From the NCBI RefSeq assembly GCF_021228125.1, contig NZ_JAJQQS010000004.1:124001-188000 (forward strand): DNA of 64,000 nucleotides, written 5' to 3'. Both the position numbers and the translations under genes were made by a program. Under the pieces are notes generated by a model, which saw nothing but the letters and a program-made list of their open reading frames with translations, had not been told where the DNA came from and searched no databases. Positions 35,829-46,255 of the stretch are shown here, one piece after another. The stretch is from Streptomyces albireticuli. Lineage in GTDB: Bacteria; Actinomycetota; Actinomycetes; Streptomycetales; Streptomycetaceae. Numbering within the stretch: the first letter of the stretch is position 1; each line of letters starts with the position of its first letter.

Positions 35829-37009
35829 TTGATGGCCAGGTTGTCGAGGTAGCCCTGGACGTTGCGGCGGGTCTCGGTGACGCTGTCGCCGCCGAACTTC
35901 TCCGTCACCGCGTCGGCCAGCACCAGCGCGACCATGGCCTCGGCGACGATGCCCGCGGCGGGCACCGCGCAGACGTCGGAGCGCTGGTGGTGGGCCTGGG
36001 TGGCCTCACCGGTGGTGACGTCGACGGTGGCGAGCGCGCGGGGCACGGTGGCGATGGGCTTCATGGCCGCCCGGACGCGCAGCAGCTCACCGGTGGTCAG
36101 ACCGCCCTCGGTGCCGCCGGAGCGGCCGGAGGTGCGGCGCAGGCCCTCGTCGGTGGCCACGATCTCGTCGTGCGCCTTGGAACCGGGCACCCGGGCCAGC
36201 TCGAAGCCGTCGCCGACCTCGACGCCCTTGATGGCCTGGATGCCCATCAGGGCGGCGGCCAGCCGCGCGTCGAGACGGCGGTCCCAGTGGACGTGCGAGC
36301 CGAGGCCGACGGGCACGCCGTAGGCGAGGACCTCGACGACGCCGCCGAGGGTGTCGCCGTCCTTGTGGGCCTGGTCGATCTCGGCGACCATCGCCTTGCT
36401 CGCGGCCTCGTCCAGGCAGCGCACCGGGTCGGCGTCCAGGCGCTCGACGTCGGAGGGCTTCGGGTAGACGCCGTACGGGGCCTTGGCGGCGGCCAGCTCC
36501 ACGACGTGGGAGACGATCTCGATGCCGGCCGTCTCCTTGAGGAAGGAGCGGGCGACGGCGCCGAGGGCGACGCGGGCGGCGGTCTCGCGGGCGGAGGCGC
36601 GCTCCAGGATCGGGCGGGCCTCGTCGAAACCGTACTTCTGCATGCCCGCGAGGTCGGCGTGGCCGGGGCGCGGGCGGGTCAGCGGGGCGTTGCGGGCCAT
36701 GGTGGCGAGCTCGGCCGGGTCGACCGGGTCGGCCGCCATGACCTTCTCCCACTTGGGCCACTCGGTGTTGCCCACCATGATCGCGATCGGGGAGCCCAGG
36801 GAGAGACCGTGGCGCACCCCGCCGAGGAAGGTGACCTCGTCGCGCTCGAACTTCATCCGCGCGCCGCGGCCGTAGCCGAGCCGGCGCCGGGCGAGGGCGT
36901 CCGCCACCAAGTCGGTGGTGACGGGCACACCGGCGGGGAGACCCTCCAGCGTCGCCACCAGTGCCGGACCATGCGACTCCCCGGCCGTCAGCCAGCGCAA
37001 CCTGCTCAA
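35825..37009 (-). CDS. aroC: Chorismate synthase
   Basis: A 394-residue FMN-dependent enzyme forming chorismate from EPSP. Motifs: [32 protein letters not shown] and [16 protein letters not shown], with [18 protein letters not shown] signature near residue 310. The start is TTG at 37009 (TTGAGCAGG), preceded by AGAGGAG at 5 nt; no ATG or GTG fits the conserved N-terminus. It has the length of Streptomyces AroC. Confidence 0.95.
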
Positions 37010-37189
37010 CGGGACTCCTCTACTCGCACCACGGATCATGCAGTGGCGCGCCGCGGGGGCGCCGCCCAGCGCAGCTGGGGGCGCGCGGCCCTGGCCCGCC
37101 GCCTCTGATCCTCCCATGCCGGGAGGGCGTTCCCCGCCGCAGGTCCGCCCGCCGGGCCTACTGCGTCAGATAGGAGCGGCCGGAAGCGG

Positions 37190-38053
37190 CTACTCCGTCA
37201 GCTCGCGGCCCGCGGCACGGGCCGCCAGCGCCGCCTCGCCCGCGGCGCGCATGGCCGCCAGCGGCGACGTGTCGCGGCCGGTCATCAGGCCGACCTGGAG
37301 CACCGCCTGGTGGACGAGCAGGTCGAGGCCGCCGACGACGGCTCCGCCGCGCTCGGACCAGGCCGCGGCCAGCGGGGTCGGCCAGGGCTCGTACAGCACG
37401 TCGAAGAGGGTGCCGGGGCGGTCCGGGACGGCGCCGGCGAGGCCGTCGGTGGCGCCCGCCGGGGTGGTCGCGATCACGAGCGGCGCGGCGAGGCCCTCGG
37501 CGGCGCGGGACCAGTCGGCGGTGCGCACGGACACGCCGAGGCGCTCGCCCCACCGGCGCATCTCGTCGGCCCGTGCCTCGCTGCGGACGTACGCGGTGAC
37601 CTCGCCGGAGCAGATCCGGGCGAGGGCGGCGAGGGCGGAGGAGGCGGTGGCCCCGGCGCCGAGGACGGCGGCGGAGGGCACCGACCCGACACCGCGCTCG
37701 CGCAGCGCCGCCACGATGCCCGGGATGTCGGTGTTGTCGCCGACGCGGCGGCCGTCCGGCGTGAACACCACGGTGTTGACGGCCTCGACGGACCCGGCGG
37801 TCTCCCGCACCTCGTCCAGCAGCGGGATCACCGCCCGCTTGAGCGGCATGGTCAGCGAGAGCCCGGCCCAGCTGCCGTCCAGCCCGTCCAGGAAGGCGGG
37901 CAGCGCCGCCTCGTCGACCTCGAAGCGGTCGTACGTCCACTCCCCCAGGCCGAGCTCCGCGTAGGCCGCGCGGTGCAGGACCGGGGAGAGGGAGTGGGCG
38001 ATCGGCGATCCGAGCACGGCCGCCCGGCGGCGGTGCTCCCTCAGGTCACTCAT
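37190..38053 (-). CDS. aroE: Shikimate dehydrogenase-family protein
   Basis: A 287-residue NADP-dependent enzyme. Substrate-binding AVLGSPIAHSLSPVLHRAAY, the catalytic Lys in LTMPLKRAVIPL, and the glycine-rich VLGAGATASSALAAL are seen. VGDNTDIPGIVAAL carries the catalytic Asp. It overlaps mltG by 4 bp (ATGA), and a 180-bp GC-rich gap with small hairpins separates it from aroC. Position with other aro genes supports shikimate rather than quinate use. Confidence 0.92.
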   Translation of the reverse strand: MSDLREHRRRAAVLGSPIAHSLSPVLHRAAYAELGLGEWTYDRFEVDEAALPAFLDGLDGSWAGLSLTMPLKRAVIPLLDEVRETAGSVEAVNTVVFTPDGRRVGDNTDIPGIVAALRERGVGSVPSAAVLGAGATASSALAALARICSGEVTAYVRSEARADEMRRWGERLGVSVRTADWSRAAEGLAAPLVIATTPAGATDGLAGAVPDRPGTLFDVLYEPWPTPLAAAWSERGGAVVGGLDLLVHQAVLQVGLMTGRDTSPLAAMRAAGEAALAARAAGRELTE

Positions 38054-39669
38054 TCCTGGTTCTTCTGCTTCCTGGCGAACTCGTCGGCGAGCTTCTGGTG
38101 CTCCGCGTAGGTCGCGGTGAACGTCGTGGTCTTCCCGTCGAGGGAGACGAAGTAGTACCAGTCACCGGGCTCCGGGTCCATGGCCGCCTTGAGCGCCTCT
38201 TCGCCGGGGTTGCCGATGGGGCCCGGGGGCAGGCCCTTGTTCTTGGTGAAGTACGTGTTGTACGGGTGGTCCAGGGAGCGCATCGCCGCCTGGCTCATGT
38301 TCAGCTTGCTCTGGTTCGTCGCGTAGTTGTACGTCGAGTCGAACTCCAGCTTGCCGTTCGTCTGGGTGTTGCTGGGCTTGAGGCGGTTGTAGATGACGCG
38401 CGACATCTTGCGGAAGTCGTCGTGCGTCTTGCCCTCGGCGTTGACCAGGCTCGCCACGGTGATCAGCTGGAGCGGGGACTTCAGGCCGAGTTCCCTGGCC
38501 TTGCCCTCCAGGTCCTGCTTGGCGTAGGTCTCCTTGGCCCGCGCCACCATCTGCTTGAGGACGGCCTCCGGCTTGGTGCCCTTGCCCGCGCTGTACTGCG
38601 AGGGGAAGAGGAAGCCCTCCAGCGGATCCTGGATCTTCGGGTCGCTGTTCGCCCAGTCCGGCAGCCCGAGGTTCTTCGCCTCGCGATTCGCGACGCCCTT
38701 GGTCGTGCCCTCCGGGAGGCCGAGCTTCTGGTCGATGGCGGCGTAGATCTGGACGGCGCGGCGGCCCTCGGCGATGGTGAGGAAGTTCGCGGCGTTGGTC
38801 ATCATCTCGACGGCCGCCTTGCCCGACATCTCCTTGTGCAGGGTGTACGTGCCGGGCTGGATGGCCGCGCCCTTGGGGTTCTTGCCGGCGGCCTCGGTGA
38901 AGGCGCCGACGCTCTTCACGACGCCCGCCTTCTGGAGGACCTCGCCCATCTGGCCGACGCCGGCCCCCTTGGGGATCTCGACCTGCACCTGGCCGGTGCC
39001 CTCGCCGTCGTAGTCCGGCGCGGCGCCGAAGTGCGTCTGCCAGTAGTCGTAGGCGAGATAGCCGCCGCCACCGACCACGCCCACCAGCGCCACGGCGACG
39101 ACCAGGCAGGCCGTACCGCTGCGGCGCTTGTTCTTCTTCTTGGGCTTCTTGCCGCGCCGGTCCCGCCGGGACCCGTCGCGGGGCTCGTCGGCGGCGTCAC
39201 CGGAACTACCGGCGGGCGCCGGGGGGGCCGCCGGTTCGTCGTCGAAGAGGGAGATCTTCTCCTCGTCGGGCTCGGATTCCCAGCGCACGGCCGGCTCGGG
39301 CTCGGGCGCCCGCTGCTGCTCGTACGCCTGCTGCTGCCCCTGCTGCTGACCCTGGTGCTGCTGCGGCACCTGCGGCTGCGCGTGCGGCGGGTAGGAGGCG
39401 TCCTGCTGCGCGTAGTAGTCGGGGCCGCCGCCGGCGTAGGCGCCGGCGGACTGCCCGTACTGCTGCTGGCCGCCCTGCTGGTGGCCGTACTGGCCCCCCG
39501 CGGTCTGCGAGGGGTCCCAGTCGTACTGCTGCTGACCGTGCTGCTGGCCGTACGAGGACTGCTGCTGCGACTGCGGGTGCTGCTGCTGTCCGCCGTACCC
39601 CTGGTCCCCGTACAGAGGGTCCCCGGGGTGCCACGGGTGGGAGCCGGAGTCCCGGCCGTACTCAGTCAT
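38050..39669 (-). CDS. mltG: Endolytic murein transglycosylase MltG with a long Gln/Gly-rich cytoplasmic tail
   Basis: A 539-residue membrane protein. Residues 1-125 are extremely Gln/Gly/Tyr-rich, 126-185 acidic then basic (KKPKKKNKRR), and a single TM helix follows at about 187-210. The extracellular YceG domain ends the protein, with the catalytic Glu at about residue 412 in ASLVNAEGKTHDD and RVIYNRLK. It cleaves nascent glycan strands and sets chain length. The Q-rich tail is longer than in enterobacterial MltG and could mediate protein contacts. It is coupled to aroE by a 4-bp overlap. Confidence 0.93.
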   Translation of the reverse strand: MTEYGRDSGSHPWHPGDPLYGDQGYGGQQQHPQSQQQSSYGQQHGQQQYDWDPSQTAGGQYGHQQGGQQQYGQSAGAYAGGGPDYYAQQDASYPPHAQPQVPQQHQGQQQGQQQAYEQQRAPEPEPAVRWESEPDEEKISLFDDEPAAPPAPAGSSGDAADEPRDGSRRDRRGKKPKKKNKRRSGTACLVVAVALVGVVGGGGYLAYDYWQTHFGAAPDYDGEGTGQVQVEIPKGAGVGQMGEVLQKAGVVKSVGAFTEAAGKNPKGAAIQPGTYTLHKEMSGKAAVEMMTNAANFLTIAEGRRAVQIYAAIDQKLGLPEGTTKGVANREAKNLGLPDWANSDPKIQDPLEGFLFPSQYSAGKGTKPEAVLKQMVARAKETYAKQDLEGKARELGLKSPLQLITVASLVNAEGKTHDDFRKMSRVIYNRLKPSNTQTNGKLEFDSTYNYATNQSKLNMSQAAMRSLDHPYNTYFTKNKGLPPGPIGNPGEEALKAAMDPEPGDWYYFVSLDGKTTTFTATYAEHQKLADEFARKQKNQE

Positions 39670-39793
39670 CGATCCCCTAGAGCCGCACAGCGGCAGCCGG
39701 CGCGTTCTCGTGAGCGCGAGTCCGAATCGTCCGGTTCTACCGGGACGACGCGCGGACAGCTGCCATGTCGCGCGGAACGTTACCGTATTGCGA

Positions 39794-40258
39794 TCAGATG
39801 ACCACTTCGACGGCCTCGCCCGGAGGCCGCCCGGAGACCTTCTCGATCTCCAGCGCGTTCTGGAGGATCACCACGGCGGCCGCCTGGTCAACGACCGAGC
39901 GCCCCTTCTTCGAGGACACCCCGGAGGCGCGGAGCCCCTGCGTCGCTGTGACGGTCGTCATGCGCTCGTCGACCAGCCGGACCGGCACCGGCGCGATGCG
40001 CCGGGCCATCTCCCGGGCGAAGGTCCGCACCTTGGCCGCGGCCGGCCCCTCTCCCCCCTTGAGGGAGCGGGGCAGACCGACGACGACCTCGACCGGCTCG
40101 TACTCCGCGACGATCGCCACGAGCCGCTTGTGGGCCTGCGGGATGTCACGGCCCGGGACGGTCTCGACCGGGGTGGCGAGGATCCCGTCGGGGTCGCACG
40201 AGGCGACCCCGATCCGGGCGTCCCCGACGTCCACGGCGATACGCCTGCCTCGTCGCAC
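39794..40258 (-). CDS. ruvX: Putative pre-16S rRNA nuclease (RuvX/YqgF)
   Basis: A 154-residue RNase H-fold protein. It has IAVDVGDARIGVASCDPDG at the N-terminus (first catalytic Asp), VVVGLPRSLKGGEGPAAAKV, VRLVDERMTT and VVDQAAAVVILQNAL with the last Asp. Its known role is 5' maturation of 16S rRNA. GTG 40258 lies 2 bp after alaS. Confidence 0.93.
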   Translation of the reverse strand: MRRGRRIAVDVGDARIGVASCDPDGILATPVETVPGRDIPQAHKRLVAIVAEYEPVEVVVGLPRSLKGGEGPAAAKVRTFAREMARRIAPVPVRLVDERMTTVTATQGLRASGVSSKKGRSVVDQAAAVVILQNALEIEKVSGRPPGEAVEVVI

Positions 40259-40260
40259 GA

Positions 40261-42930
40261 TCAGGCCGCTTCCGCCACGAGACGCTCGACGGCGGCCATG
40301 GCCTCGTCGACGGCCTCGGGGTTCTGCCCGCCGCCCTGGGCGACGTCCGGCTTGCCGCCGCCACCGCCGCCGAGGGTCTTGGCGGCCGTACGGACCAGGT
40401 CGCCGGCCTTGAGGCCGCGCTCACGGGCGGCGTCGTTGGTGGCGATGACCGTCAGCGGGCGGCCGCCCGCCACGGTGAACAGCGCGACCACGGCGGGACG
40501 GCCGCCGTTGATGCGGCTCCGCACGTCGAGGACGAGCTTGCGCAGGTCGTCGGCGCCGGTGCCGTCCGGCACCCGGCCGACGGCCAGGGCCACGCCCTTG
40601 ACGTCCTTGGCGCCCTCGGCGAGACCCGCGGCGGCCTGGAGGACCTTCTCCGCGCGGAACCGCTCGATCTCCTTCTCGGCGTCCTTGAGCTTGGCGAGCA
40701 TGCCCGAGATCTTCTCGGGGAGCTCCTCCGGACGGCCCTTGACCAGCTCCTGGAGCTGGGCGACGACCGTGTGCTCCTTGGCCAGGAAGTTGTAGGCGTC
40801 GGCGCCGACGAGGGCCTCGACGCGGCGCACGCCGGAGCCGATCGAGGACTCGCCGAGCAGCTTCACCAGGCCCAGCTGGGCGGTGTTGGCGACGTGCGTG
40901 CCACCGCACAGCTCCTTGGAGAAGTCGCCGATGGTCACGACGCGGACGCGCTCGCCGTACTTCTCGCCGAACTCGGCGATGGCGCCGGCCTTCTTGGCCT
41001 CGTCGAGGCTCATCACCTCGGCGTGGACCTCCAGCTCGCGGGAGAGGACCTCGTTGATCCGCTGCTCGACGTCGGTGAGGACGCTGCCGGGGACGGCGGC
41101 CGGGGAGCCGAAGTCGAAGCGGAAGCGGCCCGGGGAGTTCTCCGAACCGGCCTGGGCGGCCGTCGGGCCCAGGGCGTCGCGCAGCGCTTGGTGGGTGAGG
41201 TGGGTGGCGCTGTGGGCGCGGGCGATGGCCCGGCGGCGGGCGACGTCGATGACGGCGTACGCGGTGGCGCCGACGGTGACCTCGCCGACCTGGACGACGC
41301 CCTTGTGGACGTTGACTCCCGGGACGGGCTTCTGGACGTCGCGGACCTCGATCACCGCACCGCTGTCGAGCTTGATGCGGCCCTGGTCGGCGAGCTGGCC
41401 ACCGCCCTCGGCGTAGAAGGGGGTGCGGTCCAGGACGACCTCGACCTCGTCGCCCTCGGTGGCGGCGGGCGAGGGCACGCCGTCCACCAGCAGGCCGACG
41501 ACGGTGGCCTCGTTCTCCGTGCCGGTGTAGCCGGTGAAGACGGTCTCCCCGACGCTGTCGGCCACCTCGCGGTAGGCGGACAGGTCGGCGTGGCCGGTCT
41601 TCTTGGCCTTGGCGTCGGCCTTGGCGCGCTCCCGCTGCTCCTTCATCAGGCGGCGGAAGCCGTCCTCGTCCACGGACAGGCCCTGCTCGGCGGCCATCTC
41701 CAGGGTGAGGTCGATCGGGAAGCCCCAGGTGTCGTGGAGCAGGAACGCCTTGTCGCCGCCGAGGACCGTGCCGCCCGCGGCCTTGGTCTCGGTGACGGCG
41801 GTGTCGAGGATGTTGGTGCCGCCCTTGAGGGCCTTGAGGAAGGCGGCCTCCTCGGCGAGCGCGACGGTCTCGATGCGCTTGCGGTCGGTCACCAGCTCCG
41901 GGTACTGCTCGCCCATCGTGCGGATGACGACGTCGACCAGCTCGGCCACGACCGGGCCGGTGGCGCCGAGCAGGCGCATGTTGCGCACGGCGCGGCGCAT
42001 GATGCGGCGCAGGACGTAGCCGCGGCCCTCGTTGCCGGGGGTGACGCCGTCGCCGATGAGCATGACGGAGGTGCGCATGTGGTCGGCGACCACGCGCAGC
42101 GAGACGTCCGTGCCGTGGGCGGCGCCGTAGCGCACGCCGGTGAGCTCGGTGGCCTTGTCCATGACGACGCGCAGGGTGTCGGTCTCGTACATGTTCTGCA
42201 CGCCCTGCAGGATCATCGCGAGGCGCTCGAGGCCGAGGCCGGTGTCGATGTTCTTGCTGGGCAGGTCGCCGAGGATCGGGAAGTTCTCCTTGTCCTCGCC
42301 GGCGCCGCGCTCGTACTGCATGAAGACCAGGTTCCAGATCTCCACGTACCGCTCGTCGTTGACGGCGGGGCCGCCCTCGGCGCCGAACTCGGGGCCGCGG
42401 TCGTAGTTGATCTCGGAGCACGGGCCGCAGGGGCCGGGGACGCCCATGGACCAGAAGTTGTCCTTCTTGCCCAGGCGCTGGATGCGCTCGGCGGGGACGC
42501 CGATGACGTCGCGCCAGATCCGCTCGGCCTCGTCGTCGTCGAGGTAGACGGTGATCCAGAGCTTCTCCGGCTCCAGGCCGTAGCCGCCGTCCGCCACGGA
42601 GCTGGTGAGCAGCTCCCAGGCGTGCTTGATGGCGCCTTCCTTGAAGTAGTCGCCGAAGGAGAAGTTGCCGCACATCTGGAAGAACGTGCCGTGGCGGGTG
42701 GTCTTGCCGACCTCTTCGATGTCCGGGGTGCGGACGCACTTCTGCACGCTGGTGGCGCGCGGGAAGGGCGGCTTGACCTCGCCGAGGAAGTACGGCTTGA
42801 AGGGGACCATGCCGGCGGGGACCAGGAGCAGCGTGGGGTCGTCCGCGATGAGCGACGCCGACGGCACGACGGTGTGCCCGCGCTCCTCGAAGAAGCGCAG
42901 CCAGCGGCGGCGGATTTCAGCCGACTCCAT
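40261..42930 (-). CDS. alaS: Alanyl-tRNA synthetase
   Basis: An 889-residue class II synthetase. The catalytic core begins [20 protein letters not shown] and includes the TSVQKCVR motif. The editing domain has [16 protein letters not shown] and [12 protein letters not shown] zinc-site sequences, and a C-terminal Gly-rich C-Ala domain ([18 protein letters not shown]) completes it. The ATG overlaps the upstream stop by one base (TGATG). It heads the alaS-ruvX-mltG-aro series. Confidence 0.97.
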   Translation of the reverse strand: MESAEIRRRWLRFFEERGHTVVPSASLIADDPTLLLVPAGMVPFKPYFLGEVKPPFPRATSVQKCVRTPDIEEVGKTTRHGTFFQMCGNFSFGDYFKEGAIKHAWELLTSSVADGGYGLEPEKLWITVYLDDDEAERIWRDVIGVPAERIQRLGKKDNFWSMGVPGPCGPCSEINYDRGPEFGAEGGPAVNDERYVEIWNLVFMQYERGAGEDKENFPILGDLPSKNIDTGLGLERLAMILQGVQNMYETDTLRVVMDKATELTGVRYGAAHGTDVSLRVVADHMRTSVMLIGDGVTPGNEGRGYVLRRIMRRAVRNMRLLGATGPVVAELVDVVIRTMGEQYPELVTDRKRIETVALAEEAAFLKALKGGTNILDTAVTETKAAGGTVLGGDKAFLLHDTWGFPIDLTLEMAAEQGLSVDEDGFRRLMKEQRERAKADAKAKKTGHADLSAYREVADSVGETVFTGYTGTENEATVVGLLVDGVPSPAATEGDEVEVVLDRTPFYAEGGGQLADQGRIKLDSGAVIEVRDVQKPVPGVNVHKGVVQVGEVTVGATAYAVIDVARRRAIARAHSATHLTHQALRDALGPTAAQAGSENSPGRFRFDFGSPAAVPGSVLTDVEQRINEVLSRELEVHAEVMSLDEAKKAGAIAEFGEKYGERVRVVTIGDFSKELCGGTHVANTAQLGLVKLLGESSIGSGVRRVEALVGADAYNFLAKEHTVVAQLQELVKGRPEELPEKISGMLAKLKDAEKEIERFRAEKVLQAAAGLAEGAKDVKGVALAVGRVPDGTGADDLRKLVLDVRSRINGGRPAVVALFTVAGGRPLTVIATNDAARERGLKAGDLVRTAAKTLGGGGGGKPDVAQGGGQNPEAVDEAMAAVERLVAEAA

Positions 42931-43253
42931 CAGTGGTCCTCTTTCCGGGTGAAGTGGTAGGTGTGGTTCGGTTCGAGTGCGGCCAGGCGGCGCTGCTCGG
43001 GCAGTTCGTGGTGCTCGGGGCCGGGCGCGGTGCCGAGGCCGAGCGCGTCCTTGAGCGCCTCCTCGCGGTGCGCCATGCCGTCGCGTACGTCGAGTGCGAA
43101 GAGCTTGACCCGGCGGCCGGCGATGACCGCGCGGTCCGCGGCCTGGAGCGCGAGGCTCTCGGGGGTGAGCTTGGCGAGCTTCCGGTTGACCTTGGTGGTG
43201 GCCCAGACACCGGCTGCGACACCGGTGGTGAACCAAAAGGTGCGGCGGAACAT
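42930..43253 (-). CDS. Small conserved actinobacterial membrane-associated protein (DUF6167-like)
   Basis: A 107-residue protein starting with a hydrophobic segment ([21 protein letters not shown]) that may anchor it in the membrane, followed by a charged soluble region. The family name is recalled from gene position and pattern, so treat it as tentative. Translation is coupled to alaS through a TGATG overlap, and it lies 8 bp after the DUF948 gene. The function is unknown. Confidence 0.8.
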   Translation of the reverse strand: MFRRTFWFTTGVAAGVWATTKVNRKLAKLTPESLALQAADRAVIAGRRVKLFALDVRDGMAHREEALKDALGLGTAPGPEHHELPEQRRLAALEPNHTYHFTRKEDH

Positions 43254-43261
43254 TTCTGGGG

Positions 43262-43705
43262 TCAACCCTTCCCACGGGCGCGGCGGCTGCCGCGCCGGGC
43301 GGACGGCAGGGTCCGGTCGACGGTCCGGCCGACGAACGCGGAGCGCTCGGGGGCGGGCTCGGCCTTGCGGCCCATCGCGCGCCGCACGCCGTACCCGAAC
43401 GCGGCGACCTTGACCAGCGGACCGCCGAAGGCGGAGGAGACGGTCGAGGAGAGCGCGGAGGCGTTCGCCGTGACCTCCTGGACGTCCGCGGCGATCGAGT
43501 CGACGCGGGCGAGCTGGGTGTGGGCGGAGCGGACGGTGGCGGAGGCGTCGGCGAGGAGCGGGACGGCCTGCTCGGAGACGTCGGCCACCAGCTTGGTGGC
43601 GGCCTTCAGCGTCTGCGCGAGGCGCACGAGCACAAGGGCGAGGAAGGACACGAGGATCGCCCAGAAGACGGCCACGAGGATCCCGGCCACCTCTCCACCG
43701 GACAC
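43262..43705 (-). CDS. DUF948 membrane protein
   Basis: A 147-residue protein with one N-terminal TM helix ([20 protein letters not shown], residues ~7-26) followed by an amphipathic coiled region ([19 protein letters not shown] and repeats of [20 protein letters not shown]). The tail is basic. This is the DUF948 pattern, which is also found in general stress-like proteins of Firmicutes. The GTG start is at 43705. It forms a small unit with the next gene and alaS. Confidence 0.85.
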   Translation of the reverse strand: MSGGEVAGILVAVFWAILVSFLALVLVRLAQTLKAATKLVADVSEQAVPLLADASATVRSAHTQLARVDSIAADVQEVTANASALSSTVSSAFGGPLVKVAAFGYGVRRAMGRKAEPAPERSAFVGRTVDRTLPSARRGSRRARGKG

Positions 43706-43907
43706 GCTGCACCGCTCCCTGCTGGTCGTCGTCGGTTGCCTGCTGCTTGCTCAATGACGTCTGCGGACGTCCCTGGACGTCCGGTACGACCTTATCGCGC
43801 CGGGCCTCGGCACCCGTACCGCATTGACGGCGCCCCGCCGGGGGCGGAACCGGTGCCCACCAGCCGGAGTTTACGGTGCGCATCCTCATCAGTACGCTCT
43901 GTGTGCC

Positions 43908-46202
43908 ATGTCACCGCACTCCGGCTCCGCGTTCCCACCGTCCTCACAGTTCCCCCCGCGACCGGGCTCGGCGTCGCACGGCGCGACGCCTGGTTCCGGC
44001 CGGTTCGCCCCGCCGGGCAACCTCCCGGCCGAGCCGGGCCGCTTCGTCGGCCGCGCCGAGGAGCTGGCGGCGCTGGCGGACGAGCTGGCGCGGTCCCGGG
44101 TGGTGACGGTCACGGGCGTCGGCGGCGTCGGCAAGACGCGGCTGGCCGGCCGGGTGGCGAGAGAGGTGCAGTATCGCTTCTGCGACGGGGCGTGGCTGGC
44201 GGAGCTGTCGACGCTCACCGACCCCGCGCTGCTGGACCACGCGATCGCCGGCGCGCTGGGCCTGACCGACCACACCGACCGCCCGCCGCGCGCCTGTCTG
44301 CTGAAGCAGCTCGCCGACCGCCGCCTGCTGCTCGTCCTCGACGGCTGCGAGCACCTCGTGGAGGAGTGCGCGCCGCTGGTGCGCGAGCTGCTGCGGCGGG
44401 CACCCCGGCTGCGGGTCCTGGTGACGTCCCGGCGGCCGCTGGAGATCGCGGGAGAGCAGGTCTTCCCCCTGCGGCCGATGACGGAGCCGGAGGCCGCCGC
44501 GCTGTTCGAGGACCGGGCGGCGGCGGCCTGGCCGTCCTCGCTGCGGCCCCGGTCCGCCCGCGCCGAGCCGGGTGCCGTGGCGGAGCTGTGCCGCAGGCTC
44601 GACGGCATCCCGCTGGCCCTGGAGCTGGCCGCGGCGCGGCTGGGCGCACTGTCGGTGACCCAGGTGCTGGAGCGGCTGGACGACCGCTTCCGGCTGCTGA
44701 CCGGGGGCGCGCGCGGGGAGCTGCCGCGCCACCAGACGCTGCGCACGACCATCGGCTGGAGCCATGAGCTGTGCACGCCCGCCGAGCGGCTGCTGTGGGC
44801 CCGGCTGACGGTCTTCGCGGGCCTCTTCGACCTGGAGGCGGCGGAATACGTCTGCTCGGGCCCGGAGCTGCCCGCCGAGGACCTCCCGCTCGTCCTGGCG
44901 GAGCTGGTGGCGCAGTCCGTGGTGGTCCGCGAGGACACCCCGCCGGGGCCGCGCTACCGGCTGCTGGACAGCGTGCGGATGTACGGGGCGGGCTGGCTGG
45001 ACGCGCTGGCGGACTCCGAGCGGATGCGGCGCCGGCACCGCGACTGGTACATGGGCCTCGCGACCTGGTGCGAGCTGGACTGGTTCAGCCCGCGGCAGGC
45101 GGAGGTGGCGGCCATGGTCGACGCCGAGCTGCCGAACCTGCGCCTCGCCATGGAGCACAGCCTGCAGGACAGCGCTGAGGCGCACATCGGCCAGTATCTG
45201 GCGGGGACGCTGTGGTTCTGCTGGGTGGGCTGCGGCCGGCTCGCGGAGGGCCGGTACTGGCTGGACCGGGCCGTGGCGGTGCCCGCCGACAATCCGGCCA
45301 CCGAGGAGACCCGGCTGAAGGCGCTGTGGGTGCTCGGCTATGTGGCGGTGCTCCAGGGCGACCCGGCCGGCGCGGTCGCCGCGCTGGACGAGTGCCGCCG
45401 GACCGCGGAGCGCACCGGGAACGCCCGCGCCCTGGCCTACGCCGAGCACCGCACCGGCTGTCTGGCGCTGGTCTCGGACGACATGCCGCGGGCGGAGGCG
45501 CTGCTGCGCGGCGCGCTGGCCCGCTACGAGGAGATCGGCGAGCTCAACAGCAATGTGCTGATGGGCAAGGTGGAGCTGGCGATGGCGGTGGCGTTCCGGG
45601 GCGACCTGGCGGACGCGGTGCGCCTGTGCGAGGAGGTGCGGGACGTCTGCGAGGAGCACGGCGAGCGCTGGACGCTGGCCTACGCGCTGTACGTGCTGGG
45701 GTTCGCGGCGTTCGGCGGCGGCGACGGCGTGCGGGCCCGGGCGCTGCTGGAGGAGTGCCTGGCCATCGACCACGCCTTCCACGACCTGGTGGGTTCGGTG
45801 CTGGCGCTGGAACTGCTGGCGCTGATCACCCTGGAGGGCGACGGCGGGGCGCACGAGGGCGACGCGGTGGAGGCCGCGGTGCTCCAGGGGGCCGCGGGGC
45901 GGCTGTGGCGCTCGGTGGGGCTGCCGCTGTTCGGCTCGCGGTACTTCAACGGTCCGCACGCGCTGTGCGAGCGGCGGCTGCGGGACCGGCTGGGCGCCCG
46001 GCGGTACGAGAACCACGTCCGAGAGGGGGCCCGGCTCGATCTTGACGCGGTGACGGCGCGGGCGCTGCGCGGGCCCCGGCCGGACCACGAGAGCCTGCCG
46101 GACCGGGGCAGGGTGCCGGGCGCGCGCACCCGCTCACGGTCCCCGGAAACGCACCGGCCCGCCGGCTCTCCGGTCACGGGGACCGGGGAGACGGCGGGCT
46201 GA
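43908..46202 (+). CDS. Orphan NB-ARC-type ATPase with TPR region, no DNA-binding domain
   Basis: A 764-residue protein. N-terminal ~44 residues are Pro/Ser-rich. The STAND ATPase follows: P-loop GVGGVGKTRLA at 70-80, RLLLVLDGCEHLVEE as Walker B at about 137-151, VLVTSRRPLEI and GIPLALELAAARLGAL. Residues ~390-700 form helical TPR-like repeats. AfsR/SARP or LuxR output domains that normally accompany such ATPases are absent at both ends. It may act as a signal-sensing scaffold. ATG 43908 lacks a strong ribosome-binding site; an upstream start at 43824 is possible. Confidence 0.8.
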   Translation: MSPHSGSAFPPSSQFPPRPGSASHGATPGSGRFAPPGNLPAEPGRFVGRAEELAALADELARSRVVTVTGVGGVGKTRLAGRVAREVQYRFCDGAWLAELSTLTDPALLDHAIAGALGLTDHTDRPPRACLLKQLADRRLLLVLDGCEHLVEECAPLVRELLRRAPRLRVLVTSRRPLEIAGEQVFPLRPMTEPEAAALFEDRAAAAWPSSLRPRSARAEPGAVAELCRRLDGIPLALELAAARLGALSVTQVLERLDDRFRLLTGGARGELPRHQTLRTTIGWSHELCTPAERLLWARLTVFAGLFDLEAAEYVCSGPELPAEDLPLVLAELVAQSVVVREDTPPGPRYRLLDSVRMYGAGWLDALADSERMRRRHRDWYMGLATWCELDWFSPRQAEVAAMVDAELPNLRLAMEHSLQDSAEAHIGQYLAGTLWFCWVGCGRLAEGRYWLDRAVAVPADNPATEETRLKALWVLGYVAVLQGDPAGAVAALDECRRTAERTGNARALAYAEHRTGCLALVSDDMPRAEALLRGALARYEEIGELNSNVLMGKVELAMAVAFRGDLADAVRLCEEVRDVCEEHGERWTLAYALYVLGFAAFGGGDGVRARALLEECLAIDHAFHDLVGSVLALELLALITLEGDGGAHEGDAVEAAVLQGAAGRLWRSVGLPLFGSRYFNGPHALCERRLRDRLGARRYENHVREGARLDLDAVTARALRGPRPDHESLPDRGRVPGARTRSRSPETHRPAGSPVTGTGETAG

Positions 46203-46255
46203 ACCGATCTCGCGGGAGCCGCTCCCCCGGCTACGGCCGGGGGGCGCTCCGAGGA

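Noticed and set aside
38050..39669. Apparent loss of the MltG catalytic Glu (ASLVNAEG against ASIIEKET)
   Set aside because: Counting the Escherichia coli sequence from memory places Glu218 at the second Glu of the motif, which is conserved here as Glu412.
43824..43907. Longer N-terminus of the NB-ARC protein from ATG 43824
   Set aside because: The added 28 residues are not domain-like. The ATG at 43908 is nearer the conserved part, although neither has a strong ribosome-binding site.
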